DNA of 64,000 nucleotides. It comes from an uncultured bacterium (GTDB taxonomy: Bacteria > Planctomycetota > Phycisphaerae > Phycisphaerales > UBA1924). The notes beneath the pieces were generated by a model. That model made no database searches. It worked only from the letters and a program-made list of their open reading frames with translations, and was not told the origin of the DNA. Positions 17,922 to 26,456 of this stretch are shown here, piece after piece. Every line of letters starts with the position of its first letter. Within the stretch, counting starts at the first letter, position 1. The stretch lies in contig CAILKP010000064.1 in NCBI GenBank assembly GCA_903834785.1, positions 175,466 through 239,465 on the forward strand, given 5' to 3'. Both the position numbers and the translations under genes were made by a program.

Positions 17922-18737
17922 TCACGCCTGCTCGCCCCCGGAAAGATCACGGCTGGAGGCATGGGCCAGCAGAGGCCGCTTGGCCGTGCGCACAAACTCG
18001 TGCATTTCCATCACCGCGGGGCTTCCCTTGCCCAGCTCGGCAAGCCGCGCGAGCATCTGCTCACGCATGAGGCCCGGCTTGAACACCGAGCGATAGGCCT
18101 CACGGACGGCCGTGATGTCGTTACGGTCCATGCCCGAGCGGCGCATGCCGATGAGGTTGATGCCGGCGAGATTGTTGCGGTTGGCACCGACCAGGAACGG
18201 CGGCACATCCAGCGAACTGCTCGAGTCGCCGCCGATCATCGCCAGCCGCCCGACCCGGACAAACTGGTGGATGGCCGAGTTGCCGCCCAGCAGCACGCGG
18301 TCGGCGATCTGGGCATGACCGCCGATGACCGAAGCGTTCACCATCGTCACGTCGTTGCCGATGCGACCGTCGTGGCCGATGTGGCTGTTGACCATCATGA
18401 AGGCTCGATCGCCGACCGTCGTCGGAACATCCGGCTTGGTGGCGCAGTGGATCGTCACGTGCTCGCGGATCATGCAGTTGACACCGATCTGCACGCCACC
18501 GGTCGGCATCCCCGGCTTGAACTTGACGTCCTGCGGCTCAAAGCCGATACACGCGAACGGATAAATGACCGTGCCCTCGCCAACCGTCACCGGGCCCTGA
18601 ATGTAGACGTTGCCGACCAGCCGCACTCCGGCACCGAGCTGCACGTTGCCCGAAACATGGCACCACGGCCCGATCTCCACTGACTCGTGCAGCTGCACCG
18701 ACTTCTCGACAATCGCGGACGGATGGATCTTGGGCAT
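17922..18737 (-). CDS. lpxA: Acyl-ACP--UDP-N-acetylglucosamine O-acyltransferase
   Basis: First enzyme of lipid A synthesis; it transfers a hydroxyacyl chain from ACP to UDP-GlcNAc. The 271-residue protein starts MPKIHPSAIVEKSV and runs through left-handed hexapeptide repeats, with the catalytic-His region NSHIGHDG near residue 120. A C-terminal helical domain with GMRRSGMDRNDI follows. Length fits the family (E. coli about 262). Its presence supports an LPS-type outer membrane. The other lpx genes are not nearby; the next gene is an MBL hydrolase. The upstream open frame to 18932 is discarded, as it contains the neighbouring terminator region. Confidence 0.93.
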   Translation of the reverse strand: MPKIHPSAIVEKSVQLHESVEIGPWCHVSGNVQLGAGVRLVGNVYIQGPVTVGEGTVIYPFACIGFEPQDVKFKPGMPTGGVQIGVNCMIREHVTIHCATKPDVPTTVGDRAFMMVNSHIGHDGRIGNDVTMVNASVIGGHAQIADRVLLGGNSAIHQFVRVGRLAMIGGDSSSSLDVPPFLVGANRNNLAGINLIGMRRSGMDRNDITAVREAYRSVFKPGLMREQMLARLAELGKGSPAVMEMHEFVRTAKRPLLAHASSRDLSGGEQA

Positions 18738-18846
18738 GGGGGGATAGTTTAGCGGGAACCCGCGTGCCGGGGAGAATCCCGCCGCGGCAGCCCGAGACCC
18801 ACCCGCCTCCCTGAAGGGAAGCGGGCTGCCAGCCCCGCCAAAAACA

Positions 18847-18874
18847 AAGCCGCCCGGGCGAACCCGGGCGGCTT
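18847..18874 (-). terminator. Rho-independent terminator of the S9 peptidase gene
   Basis: A 12-bp stem AAGCCGCCCGGG (18847-18858) with its perfect complement at 18863-18874 and a CGAA loop. On the minus strand the stem is followed by TGTTTTTGG. It lies 85 bases past the peptidase stop and upstream of lpxA. Confidence 0.85.
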
Positions 18875-18958
18875 CAAACAAGTCAGGACGATCCCCCAGA
18901 TCGGTGGACCCCGCCGTCGGGATCCCGGTCATTCCGACCAGTCGGGGGGGGCGGAAAC

Positions 18959-21280
18959 TCAGAGCTTCGGTGACATCTTCAGTTCGCTGACCAGGAAGCT
19001 GTACATGTCCGCCGCCTGCTGGATGCGCTTCTCCGTCGGCGTGCCCGCGCCGTGGCCCGCACGCACCTCGATGCGGATGAGCACCGGGTTGTCACCCTTG
19101 TGGGCCTGCTGCAGAGCCGCGGCAAACTTAAACGAGTGACCCGGCACAACGCGGTCATCGTGGTCGCCCGTGGTCACCATGGTGCTCGGGAACCTTGTCC
19201 CGACCTTGCGAAGCATCTGGTGATAGGGCGAGTACGCGTTGAGGACCTTGAACTGCTCCGGATCCTCGCTGGAGCCGTAGTCGCTCTTCCAGGCCCAGCC
19301 GATGGTGAACAGGTGGAACCGCAGCATGTCCATCACGCCGACGGCCGGGATGGCCGCACCGAAGAGCTCCGGACGCTGCGCCATGCACGCACCAACGAGA
19401 AGACCGCCGTTGGAGCCGCCGTGGATCGCGAGCTTGGCCGGCTGGGTGTACTTCTCCATGATCAGCCACTCGGCCGCAGCGATGAAGTCGTCAAAGACGT
19501 TCTGCTTGCTGAGCTTCGTACCAGCCTGGTGCCAGGACTCGCCGTACTCACCACCGCCGCGGATGCAGGCCACAGCGTACACGCCGCCCATGTCCATCCA
19601 GGCAACGTTGGCCGGGCTGAACGACGGGGTCATGGGCATGTTGAACCCGCCGTAGCCGTAGAGAAGCGTGGGATTGGTTCCATCCAGGGCGATACCCTTC
19701 TTGCTGGTGATGAACATCGGCACCTTGGTGCCGTCCTTGGAGGTGTAGAAAACCTGCTTGGTCTCGAAGGCAGACGCGTCGAAGTCAACCTTTGCCACCT
19801 TCCACGGCTTGCTCTCGCCGGTCTTGACGTCGTAGCGATAGATCGCCGGAGCCATTGTGTAGCTGGTGTAGATGTAGAAGGTCTCGGGATCATCCCGCCG
19901 GCCACCAAAGCCGGCGGCGGTGCCGATACCGGGAAGATCGACCGAGCGAACGAGCTTGCCGGTCAGATCGAAGACCTTGACCTCGCTGCGGGCATCACGC
20001 AGGTAGTTGGCCACGAAGTGCTCGCCGGTCAGCGAGACGCCTGTCAGCGTGGCGTCGGACTGCGGGATCACTTCCTTCCAGTTTGCACGCTCAGGCTTCG
20101 TGGTGTCGATCGAAACAAGCTTCTGCCGTGGAGCGTTCTTGTCGGTGACGAAGAAGAACGTTGCCCCATCGTTGCCGATGAAGTCGTAGCTCGCATCAAA
20201 GTCGGGCAGAAGCTCGATGAACCCGTGCGCACTGGCCTTGTTGGCGGCGACCAACTGATCGCGCACCTCGGTGGCCTTCTTGATCCCGTCCATCACGGCC
20301 TGACGGGCCGCGGGGGGGGTCTTGTCATCAAACTTCTTGAGCTGATCGGTGACCGCACGGATGGCCGTCTCAGCCTGCCGCACCTTGGGGTCGACGGTCG
20401 TCGACACGCCGTCCTTCAGCGACCGATAGAACACGCGGTTCTTGCGGTCGGTACCTTCCGAGACGTTCATGATCAGGTACTGGCCGTCTTCGGTCACACC
20501 GGCAGAGAAGCCCCAGCGCGGCCGGTCCGGACGCGAGTACACCAGCACGTCCTTGGACTGGTCGGTCCCGACGAGGTGGTAGTACACCATCGGGTCCTCA
20601 TTGACCTGTGTGAGCACCTTGTCCTTGGGCGGCTCGGCGTAACGGGTGTAGAAGAACCCCTTGCCGTCCTTGGTCCAGCTCGCTCCCGAGAACTTGACCC
20701 AGCGGATCTCGTCTGCCAGGTCCTTCCCGGTGGCGATGTCGCGGACACGCCAGGTGTTCCAGTCGCTGCCCGCATCGGCGATGCCGTAGGCCAGCAGCGT
20801 GCCCTGCTCGTTGGGGACCGTGCCGGACAGCGCGACCGTGCCGTCACTGCGGTACGTATTGGGATCCAGCAGCACACGCGGCTCGGCGGTCAGCGAATCG
20901 GCCACGTACAGAATCGCCTGGGGCTGAAGGCCGTCGTTGCGGCTGTAGAAGTACTTACCGCCCTCCTTGTTGGGCGAGCCGAAGCGCTCGTAGTTCCAGA
21001 GCTTGGTCAACTTGGTCTTGATCGCGGCCCGCTGCGGGATGCCGTCAAGGAACTTGAAGGTCACCGCGTTCTGCTGCTCTACCCAGCTCTTGGTCTCCGG
21101 CGCGTTGTCATCCTCCAGCCAGCGGAACGGATCACTCACCGAGACGCCGTGGTAGACATCAATGGTGTCGATCTTTTTGCTCTCGGGGTACTGGATCGGA
21201 CCGGCGGCAATCACCGCAACACTGCAGCAGGCAGCCACAGCCGCGGCGGCGCACACGAACGGGACAGAACTGGTCTTCAA
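18959..21280 (-). CDS. Prolyl oligopeptidase family serine peptidase (S9)
   Basis: The 773-residue protein has an N-terminal signal peptide (hydrophobic stretch about 8-26, ending near AGPIQYPE). A seven-bladed propeller region (about 70-470) follows, then an alpha/beta-hydrolase domain with the nucleophile motif GGSNGGLLVGA near residue 625 and the His in RAGHGAG near 745. N-terminal PxxxxIDxxHGVxVxDPFRWLED is diagnostic for the POP family. It cleaves after proline in short peptides and is probably periplasmic. A linker insertion rich in Lys, Asp and Ala lies near 300-350. The TTG start has AAGGAG six bases upstream, which decides the start. Confidence 0.93.
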   Translation of the reverse strand: MKTSSVPFVCAAAAVAACCSVAVIAAGPIQYPESKKIDTIDVYHGVSVSDPFRWLEDDNAPETKSWVEQQNAVTFKFLDGIPQRAAIKTKLTKLWNYERFGSPNKEGGKYFYSRNDGLQPQAILYVADSLTAEPRVLLDPNTYRSDGTVALSGTVPNEQGTLLAYGIADAGSDWNTWRVRDIATGKDLADEIRWVKFSGASWTKDGKGFFYTRYAEPPKDKVLTQVNEDPMVYYHLVGTDQSKDVLVYSRPDRPRWGFSAGVTEDGQYLIMNVSEGTDRKNRVFYRSLKDGVSTTVDPKVRQAETAIRAVTDQLKKFDDKTPPAARQAVMDGIKKATEVRDQLVAANKASAHGFIELLPDFDASYDFIGNDGATFFFVTDKNAPRQKLVSIDTTKPERANWKEVIPQSDATLTGVSLTGEHFVANYLRDARSEVKVFDLTGKLVRSVDLPGIGTAAGFGGRRDDPETFYIYTSYTMAPAIYRYDVKTGESKPWKVAKVDFDASAFETKQVFYTSKDGTKVPMFITSKKGIALDGTNPTLLYGYGGFNMPMTPSFSPANVAWMDMGGVYAVACIRGGGEYGESWHQAGTKLSKQNVFDDFIAAAEWLIMEKYTQPAKLAIHGGSNGGLLVGACMAQRPELFGAAIPAVGVMDMLRFHLFTIGWAWKSDYGSSEDPEQFKVLNAYSPYHQMLRKVGTRFPSTMVTTGDHDDRVVPGHSFKFAAALQQAHKGDNPVLIRIEVRAGHGAGTPTEKRIQQAADMYSFLVSELKMSPKL

Positions 21281-21455
21281 TGGGGGCTCCTTGTCTTGAT
21301 GACACGACCGGGAATCCTAGAACCCCGCCACTCCGCCGTGGACACCACGCGGCGAAAGCCATCGCCGGCCAGACGGCACCGTCGCCGCAGGCCGAAACTC
21401 CGCATCCATTAATGTTGCACAGCCCCCGACCCGCTCCGGAGCGATCAGCCCGCGA

Positions 21456-22472
21456 TCACACCCGGTCGCCGGCCTTGATCGGCCGATGAATCTGCACCGC
21501 CCGGTTCTGCTTGAACCGGCCGACCGAGCAGAGGAACTTCTTCTCACCCTCCACCGCCAGCACGAGCGGATCACTGACCGCCTTGTCCGTCAGGATGATG
21601 TCCCCGACGGCCAGGTTCTTCAGATCCTCCAGCGAGATCGTCGTCTCGGCCAGCACGCCCGTCACCGTCAGCCCGGCGCGACTCAGCGAGCCCGTCACCT
21701 TCTGCTGCACTTCCTCGCGGCCCGCGGCCTTGGCCGTGTTGAACCAGCTCTGTGCCGACAGCGACTCCATCACCGGCTCGATGACGTTGTACGGGATGCA
21801 CAGGTTCATCGTGCCCGCACGATTACCCATCTTCATCTCAAAGCCAACGACGACAACCACCTCGTTGGGCGGCACAATCTGCACCAACTGCGGGTTGCTC
21901 TCTGTCGTCGAGATCTCGAAGTTGATCTGCTTGACGCCGGCCCACGCCTCACCGAGCGCCGAAAGGCCCTTGCTCGTCACTCTCGAGATCAGCCGCATCT
22001 CGATCACCGTCATCGCACGCTGCGGAATGAACAGATCCTGGTTGTTCCCGCCAAGGAGCCGATCAATGATCGGGTAAATGATCAGCGGGCTGATCTCAAG
22101 ACAGATCTGCCCCTCCAGCGGCTTGGCATCGATCAGGTTGAAACACGTCGGGTTCGGCAGGCCGGCGATGAACTCGCCGTAGGTCATCTGCTCGCAACTG
22201 GCGACCTTGACCTCCACGATCGTGCGCAGAAACCCCGAAAGGGCGGCACCGAAGTTCCGGGCAAAGCCCTCGTGCAGCGTCTGCAACGCCCGCATCTGGT
22301 CCTTGCTGACTCGTTCCGGACGCTTGAAGTCATACGGCCGGATCTCGATGCCATCGGTCGACCGCCGCCCTCGCGAGAAGATCTGCAGCGTCTCGATGGT
22401 CTTGGGCGTCTCGGTCGGCTCAACTGCCGCCAGCAGTGCATCGATCTCATTTTGGTCTAGCACGTCAGCCAT
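21456..22472 (-). CDS. fliM: Flagellar motor switch protein FliM
   Basis: C-ring component that receives CheY-P and sets the rotation sense. The 338-residue protein begins MADVLDQNEIDALLAAV, the CheY-binding peptide of FliM. It continues through the middle CheC-like domain (about 50-225) and a C-terminal SpoA/FliN-like domain (about 245-330, including ISLEDLKNLAVGDIILTD). ATG 22472 gives the family N-terminus; the open frame to 22544 is not needed. No other switch genes are adjacent, so the flagellar genes here are scattered. It is divergent from dsbD. Confidence 0.95.
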   Translation of the reverse strand: MADVLDQNEIDALLAAVEPTETPKTIETLQIFSRGRRSTDGIEIRPYDFKRPERVSKDQMRALQTLHEGFARNFGAALSGFLRTIVEVKVASCEQMTYGEFIAGLPNPTCFNLIDAKPLEGQICLEISPLIIYPIIDRLLGGNNQDLFIPQRAMTVIEMRLISRVTSKGLSALGEAWAGVKQINFEISTTESNPQLVQIVPPNEVVVVVGFEMKMGNRAGTMNLCIPYNVIEPVMESLSAQSWFNTAKAAGREEVQQKVTGSLSRAGLTVTGVLAETTISLEDLKNLAVGDIILTDKAVSDPLVLAVEGEKKFLCSVGRFKQNRAVQIHRPIKAGDRV

Positions 22473-22684
22473 AGAGATGCACAACGCAAGCAAGGCGGTG
22501 GAGAACCGGGTAATCCCGCAGCGTCGCCCCCGACTCAGGCTCACCTTTCCGAAGGCAGAACGTGAGCGCAGGAAAGACGCTACTACCCTGCCAAGTATCG
22601 GATTGGACCGATCCCCGGCTAAAGCCCGCTTCGGCCAACTTGAACGAACTTCAGACCGGTAATCGCCTTATAGATTCACCCGCC

Positions 22685-24703
22685 ATGCTGCTCTACCCCC
22701 ATCGCCGTCTCCTGCCCCCCGCCGCCAGCCACCGCTTCGCGGCGGCGACCTCCGTTCTTCCAACGACCAGGTCGGTTTTTGTCAGGATGGCCGGCCTGAT
22801 CGCCATTTTGCTCACAGTCATCTCCGTCCCGGCGGTCATCCCATCGATCTCGCACGCCGCGATCACAACAGCCTCCGTCCTGCAACCAGGGGCAGATGCC
22901 GTCACCCCTCGCGCCCTGGCCGAACGTAACAAGGTCATACCCGGCACCCAGACGGTCATCGCCGTCGTGCTGGACATGAAGCCCGAGATGCACACCTGGC
23001 CCAACAAGCCCGTGCTGCCCGCCGAACTCAAGGACCTCGAACCGATCGCCACAACGCTCAAGGCGACGACCAAATCCAGCCCGGTTCTGACCATCCATGC
23101 CGGTTACGCGCAGTGGCCCGAGGGAAAGCCGACCAAGGTCAACTTCACGGGCGCCGACGTCAAGATTACATCACTGACAGATGGAGCGACGATCTTTGTT
23201 CCCGTGGAAGTGGCTTCCACCGCGGCAGCCGGTAAGCACACCGCGGAGTTGGAGATCAGCTATCAGGCCTGTAACGACTCGGTCTGTTTCCCACCCAGGG
23301 ACGAAACCCTTGTAGTCGAGTTTGAGATCGTCGCCGCCGGCACTGACATCGGACCCGCCGGTGACACCGGCACCTTCGGCGGGTTCGACCGTTCGGTCTG
23401 GGCACGCATCGCCGCCGGTGGCACCCCCACTGCCGCCAGTGACCAGGTCGAGGCTGCCAAAGGCGAGGTCTTCGACTTCTTCGGCTTCCAGTTCCGGCTC
23501 GAGTCCACGCTGCTCATCCTCGTCGTCTCGTTCATCGCCGGCTTTCTGATGAACTTCACGCCCTGCGTCCTGCCGGTCATTCCTCTCAAGATCAACTCAC
23601 TCCAGCGTCAAGCCCAGGCCGAGGACGGCAAACCGGGCCGCGTCGCGATCTTCGGCAGCGCCTTCTGCATCGGCATCCTCGCGGTCTTCGGCGTCATCGC
23701 CATCCTGGCCCTCACCCTCAAGCTCGCCTTCGGCCAGTGGTTCAGTTACTGGTACGTCACGGTTCCGCTTGCCGCCATCGTCGGCATCATGGGCCTGAGC
23801 ATGCTCGGCCTCTTCCACATCGCCCTGCCCCAGGCCGTCTACAGCATCACACCCAAGGGTGAGACGGTCACGGGCAACTTCCTGATGGGCGTGCTGACCG
23901 CCGTGCTTTCCACCCCGTGCACCGGACCGCTCTTCGGTGCCGCCTTCGCCTACGCCGTCAAGCAGGATCAGGGCACCGCAAGCCTGCTCATGCTCACGAT
24001 GGGCGCCGGCATGGCATTCCCCTACGCCCTGCTCATCGCCTTCCCGGGTCTGGTCAAGAAGCTCCCCCGCGGCGGCCCCGGCGGCGAACTGCTCAAACAG
24101 GTCCTCGGCTTGTTTATGCTCGCCGTCGCCGCGTACATCGGCAGCAACGTCATCGAAGGCAAGTGGCCCTTTTACATCATCGGCGGGCTTGCCGGCCTGG
24201 CGTGCCTGTACTGGGCCATCGGCGCCCTGCGCATGCTCCGCAGCCCGGTGAACAAGGCAGTCAACATCGTCATTGCTCTGGCACTGCTGGCCGGCTGCGT
24301 TCCCGCAACGCTCTCGCTGACCAGCGAGGACTCCTGGAAGGTTGTTGTCGCTCCCAACGATGACGATCTTCGCTCCATGATCCAGACCGCCGTCAAGGCC
24401 GGTCGCCCCGTCGTCGTCGACTTCACCGCCAAGTGGTGCGGCAACTGCATCGTGATCGAGAAGACCATTCTCAACAGCCAGGCCGGCGTCAAGGTCCTCG
24501 AAGAGCTCAAGCCGCTGGCGATCAAGGTTGATCTGACCAGGGCCGGTCCGAACCAGGGCTGGGGCATGGTCCATGAGATCTCCGGCGGCGGCGGCATCCC
24601 GCTCATCGCCATCTTCGGCCCCGGTGCCGACAAGCCGGTCTACTTCCAGAGCTTCTTCGGCGTCAGCGATCTGGAGCGGGCCCTCAAGAGCGTCAGCAAG
24701 TAA
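22685..24703 (+). CDS. dsbD: Thiol:disulfide interchange protein DsbD
   Basis: Carries reducing power from cytoplasmic thioredoxin across the inner membrane. The protein has 672 residues. An N-terminal hydrophobic signal/anchor (about 34-58) is followed by a periplasmic alpha-type domain with the Cys pair in ACNDSVCFPP (about 195-205). Eight or so helices (about 275-560) include NFTPCVLPVIPLK and the second-Cys region LSTPCTGPLFG. The C-terminal thioredoxin-like domain has WCGNC near residue 584. All three Cys pairs are present. Its periplasmic electrons could serve cytochrome c maturation for the cbb3 oxidase in this window, but that link is inferred. Start is the ATG at 22685; 22562 is an alternative. 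Confidence 0.93.
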   Translation: MLLYPHRRLLPPAASHRFAAATSVLPTTRSVFVRMAGLIAILLTVISVPAVIPSISHAAITTASVLQPGADAVTPRALAERNKVIPGTQTVIAVVLDMKPEMHTWPNKPVLPAELKDLEPIATTLKATTKSSPVLTIHAGYAQWPEGKPTKVNFTGADVKITSLTDGATIFVPVEVASTAAAGKHTAELEISYQACNDSVCFPPRDETLVVEFEIVAAGTDIGPAGDTGTFGGFDRSVWARIAAGGTPTAASDQVEAAKGEVFDFFGFQFRLESTLLILVVSFIAGFLMNFTPCVLPVIPLKINSLQRQAQAEDGKPGRVAIFGSAFCIGILAVFGVIAILALTLKLAFGQWFSYWYVTVPLAAIVGIMGLSMLGLFHIALPQAVYSITPKGETVTGNFLMGVLTAVLSTPCTGPLFGAAFAYAVKQDQGTASLLMLTMGAGMAFPYALLIAFPGLVKKLPRGGPGGELLKQVLGLFMLAVAAYIGSNVIEGKWPFYIIGGLAGLACLYWAIGALRMLRSPVNKAVNIVIALALLAGCVPATLSLTSEDSWKVVVAPNDDDLRSMIQTAVKAGRPVVVDFTAKWCGNCIVIEKTILNSQAGVKVLEELKPLAIKVDLTRAGPNQGWGMVHEISGGGGIPLIAIFGPGADKPVYFQSFFGVSDLERALKSVSK

Positions 24704-24727
24704 CCTCTCCATCCGAGCACAAAAGCA

Positions 24728-24757
24728 AACGAGCCCGGTCTTGCGACCGGGCTCGTT
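24728..24757. terminator. Bidirectional terminator between dsbD and fliA
   Basis: A perfect 13-bp stem AACGAGCCCGGTC (24728-24740) paired with 24745-24757 and a TTGC loop, between two convergent genes. On the minus strand TTTGCTTTTG follows; on the plus strand the T run is weaker. It probably serves both genes. Confidence 0.85.
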
Positions 24758-24785
24758 GTCTGTACTTGCTGGTTCACCGGGCCGC

Positions 24786-25694
24786 TTACTGCTGCTGCAG
24801 TTCGCGGGCCTTGTGCTGCATCTGGGCCTTCAGGCGGGCCAGAATCGACGAGTGCATCTGGCTCACGCGGCTCTCAGACAGGTCCAGCGTCGAGCCGATT
24901 TCCTTCATCGTCATTTCCTCGTAGTAATAGAGGGTAACGATCAGCCGCTCGGCACGGCTCAGACCCTTAGTGATCATTTCCTTGATGTCCCGACGCTGCG
25001 TGTCTTCCAGCGGATCCGACTGCGACGCATCGCGAATCACATCGATCTCGGTGACTTCCTTGGAGCTGTCGGAGCTGAAGCACTTGCGGTTGAGCGACAC
25101 AGTCGCAATCGCCGAGCCGTCCTTCTCAAGCTTCTCCCGCTCATCGCCGTCGATGCCCAGCAGCGCCATCAGTTCGTCGTTCGTGGGCCGACGGCCCGTC
25201 TCGACAAACGTCCGGTCGGCGGCACCCTGCAGCTTGGCGGTGCGGCTGCGCACCAGACGCGGCACCCAGTCCATCGCACGCAACTCGTCAAGAATCGCGC
25301 CGCGGATGCGGTTCACGCAGTAGGTCTCGAACTTCACGCCCTTGGTCAGGTCGAAGGCGTCGATCGCCTCGGCCAGACCGAACTGCCCGGAGCTGACCAG
25401 GTCGTTGACGTCCACCTCAGCGGGCAGGCGTGCATAAACCTTCTCGGCAACATACCGGACCAGCGGGAAGTACTTCTGCCAGAAGAAGTTGCGGATCGTC
25501 TCGCTGTGCGTGCTCTGGTACTCAACCCACAGCTCACCGATGGGGCGATCTGCAAGGGAGGCCGGACGCGCAGCTTTGGCCGATGAACCGGCCTTGGATG
25601 TGCCGGTTGCGGTGCCCTTTCGTACCGGGGCTGCCTTGGTGGCGGGACGCTCGGAAGTTTTTCCGACTGCTTGTTCAGCAACGGGTGCTTTCAC
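24786..25694 (-). CDS. fliA: Flagellar RNA polymerase sigma factor FliA (sigma-28 / WhiG family)
   Basis: Directs transcription of late flagellar genes. The 302-residue protein starts with a Lys/Ala/Ser/Thr-rich disordered extension of about 45 residues. Region 2 follows (FPLVRYVAEKVYARLP, DLVSSGQFGLAEAIDAFD, FETYCVNRIRGAILDELR), then region 3 with DWVPR, and region 4 with LYYYEEMTMKEIGSTLDLSESRVSQ. These motifs are typical of FliA/WhiG. The GTG start at 25694 has AAGGAG six bases upstream. It lies downstream of flhF and a His-tailed gene, with its own candidate promoter at 25793-25821. The basic N-terminal extension is unusual for the family. Confidence 0.94.
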   Translation of the reverse strand: MKAPVAEQAVGKTSERPATKAAPVRKGTATGTSKAGSSAKAARPASLADRPIGELWVEYQSTHSETIRNFFWQKYFPLVRYVAEKVYARLPAEVDVNDLVSSGQFGLAEAIDAFDLTKGVKFETYCVNRIRGAILDELRAMDWVPRLVRSRTAKLQGAADRTFVETGRRPTNDELMALLGIDGDEREKLEKDGSAIATVSLNRKCFSSDSSKEVTEIDVIRDASQSDPLEDTQRRDIKEMITKGLSRAERLIVTLYYYEEMTMKEIGSTLDLSESRVSQMHSSILARLKAQMQHKARELQQQ

Positions 25695-25792
25695 GGTCTG
25701 CTCCTTGACCTTCCTTCACTTGAGCCGACTTCCCGGTAGGATTCCGGGACAGCTGGTGCTCGGTCGTCAATCCATGACTTGCAAGCACCGAT

Positions 25793-25821
25793 AATTTACA
25801 CCGTCTTGCCTCCGCAAGCAA
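25793..25821 (-). promoter_or_regulatory. Candidate promoter for fliA
   Basis: On the minus strand TTGCTT (25816-25821) is followed after 17 bases by TAAATT (25793-25798), about 100 bases before the GTG start. The region is locally AT-rich. The call is based on consensus match only. Confidence 0.4.
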
Positions 25822-25830
25822 CCTTTTTGG

Positions 25831-25859
25831 CTAGGGTATTCTCCATGTTCACACCCTAG
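25831..25859. repeat. Inverted repeat CTAGGGT/ACCCTAG upstream of fliA
   Basis: CTAGGGT (25831-25837) and ACCCTAG (25853-25859) are perfect inverted copies 15 bases apart. They sit just upstream of the candidate fliA -35 box and 17 bases after the preceding gene. No T run follows on the minus strand, so an operator is as likely as a terminator. Confidence 0.4.
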
Positions 25860-25876
25860 GACAACACAAACATCGC

Positions 25877-26239
25877 TCACGCCGCCCGCTTCGACGCCTC
25901 CATGTTCGGGTTATGATCTGTCTCAGCCTCGCCGTCAGCATGCCCCGGCTGGCCATGGTGACCGTGGTGGTTGTGGTGACCATGCTGCCCGTGATGGCCA
26001 TGGGATGCAGCGAGTTCCTGCAACACCGTCTGCTGATGCTTGGTAATGATGATCTCAAAAATCCACCCCAGCCCAGCCCCGAGCGGGCTGCACGCCACCA
26101 GCGAGAGGATGGCCCGCGTCAGCACAATATCAGCTGGATTGTTGCTCGCAACCCCCGCCAGCATTGCCACGGCAAAGCCGCTCAGGCCAAGACAGCCGGC
26201 GGTAACGGGGATCAGGTTTGGTCTCGAGTACTCCATCAC
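25877..26239 (-). CDS. Small membrane protein with His-rich tail
   Basis: The 120-residue protein is unrecognised. It has two predicted transmembrane helices (about residues 9-30 and 40-65). A C-terminal hydrophilic tail from about residue 78 contains twelve histidines within some 33 residues, mixed with Gly, Gln and Asn, and likely binds metal ions such as Ni, Zn or Cu. The start can be GTG 26239 or the adjacent ATG 26236. The gene lies on the same strand between flhF and fliA, the position often held by flhG in flagellar clusters, but it has no P-loop and is not FlhG. The start codon region overlaps the stop of a possible 67-codon ORF (TGATG). Confidence 0.6.
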   Translation of the reverse strand: MMEYSRPNLIPVTAGCLGLSGFAVAMLAGVASNNPADIVLTRAILSLVACSPLGAGLGWIFEIIITKHQQTVLQELAASHGHHGQHGHHNHHGHHGQPGHADGEAETDHNPNMEASKRAA

Positions 26240-26439
26240 TCACAATGCCGGAGCGCAGCGACCGCGCCCGGGACTGCAGTGAGAGGTTTCGGCCCATCTG
26301 CAGCGGCACTGAAGCGATCGGCACAACAACACCGCGACTTTCTTGAAGTTCTCGAAATCTCGGACGCTGGAAGGTCCGGTATCGCTTCCGACCTACCTCC
26401 TGGAGGACCTGCCACTGCCACGCTGCCGATCGGGAGCAA
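26236..26439 (-). CDS. Possible 67-residue ORF coupled to the His-tail gene
   Basis: A short open frame fills the gap between flhF and the His-tail gene on the same strand. It starts with TTG seven bases after GGGGAG and ends in TGA that overlaps the next gene's start (TGATG), an arrangement typical of translational coupling. The product is Ala/Ser/Arg-rich with a CCC cluster and shows no recognisable domain. The TTG start and composition leave real doubt: it may be chance. Confidence 0.25.
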   Translation of the reverse strand: MLPIGSVAVAGPPGGRSEAIPDLPASEISRTSRKSRCCCADRFSAAADGPKPLTAVPGAVAALRHCE

Positions 26440-26456
26440 ACCCGCGCTCCCCGAGA

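Noticed and set aside
19052..21412. Plus-strand open frame of 786 codons
   Set aside because: It is the antisense shadow of the S9 peptidase gene; the minus strand has the signal peptide, catalytic motifs and a ribosome site, while this frame has low-complexity Arg/His/Gly/Val sequence with no domain.
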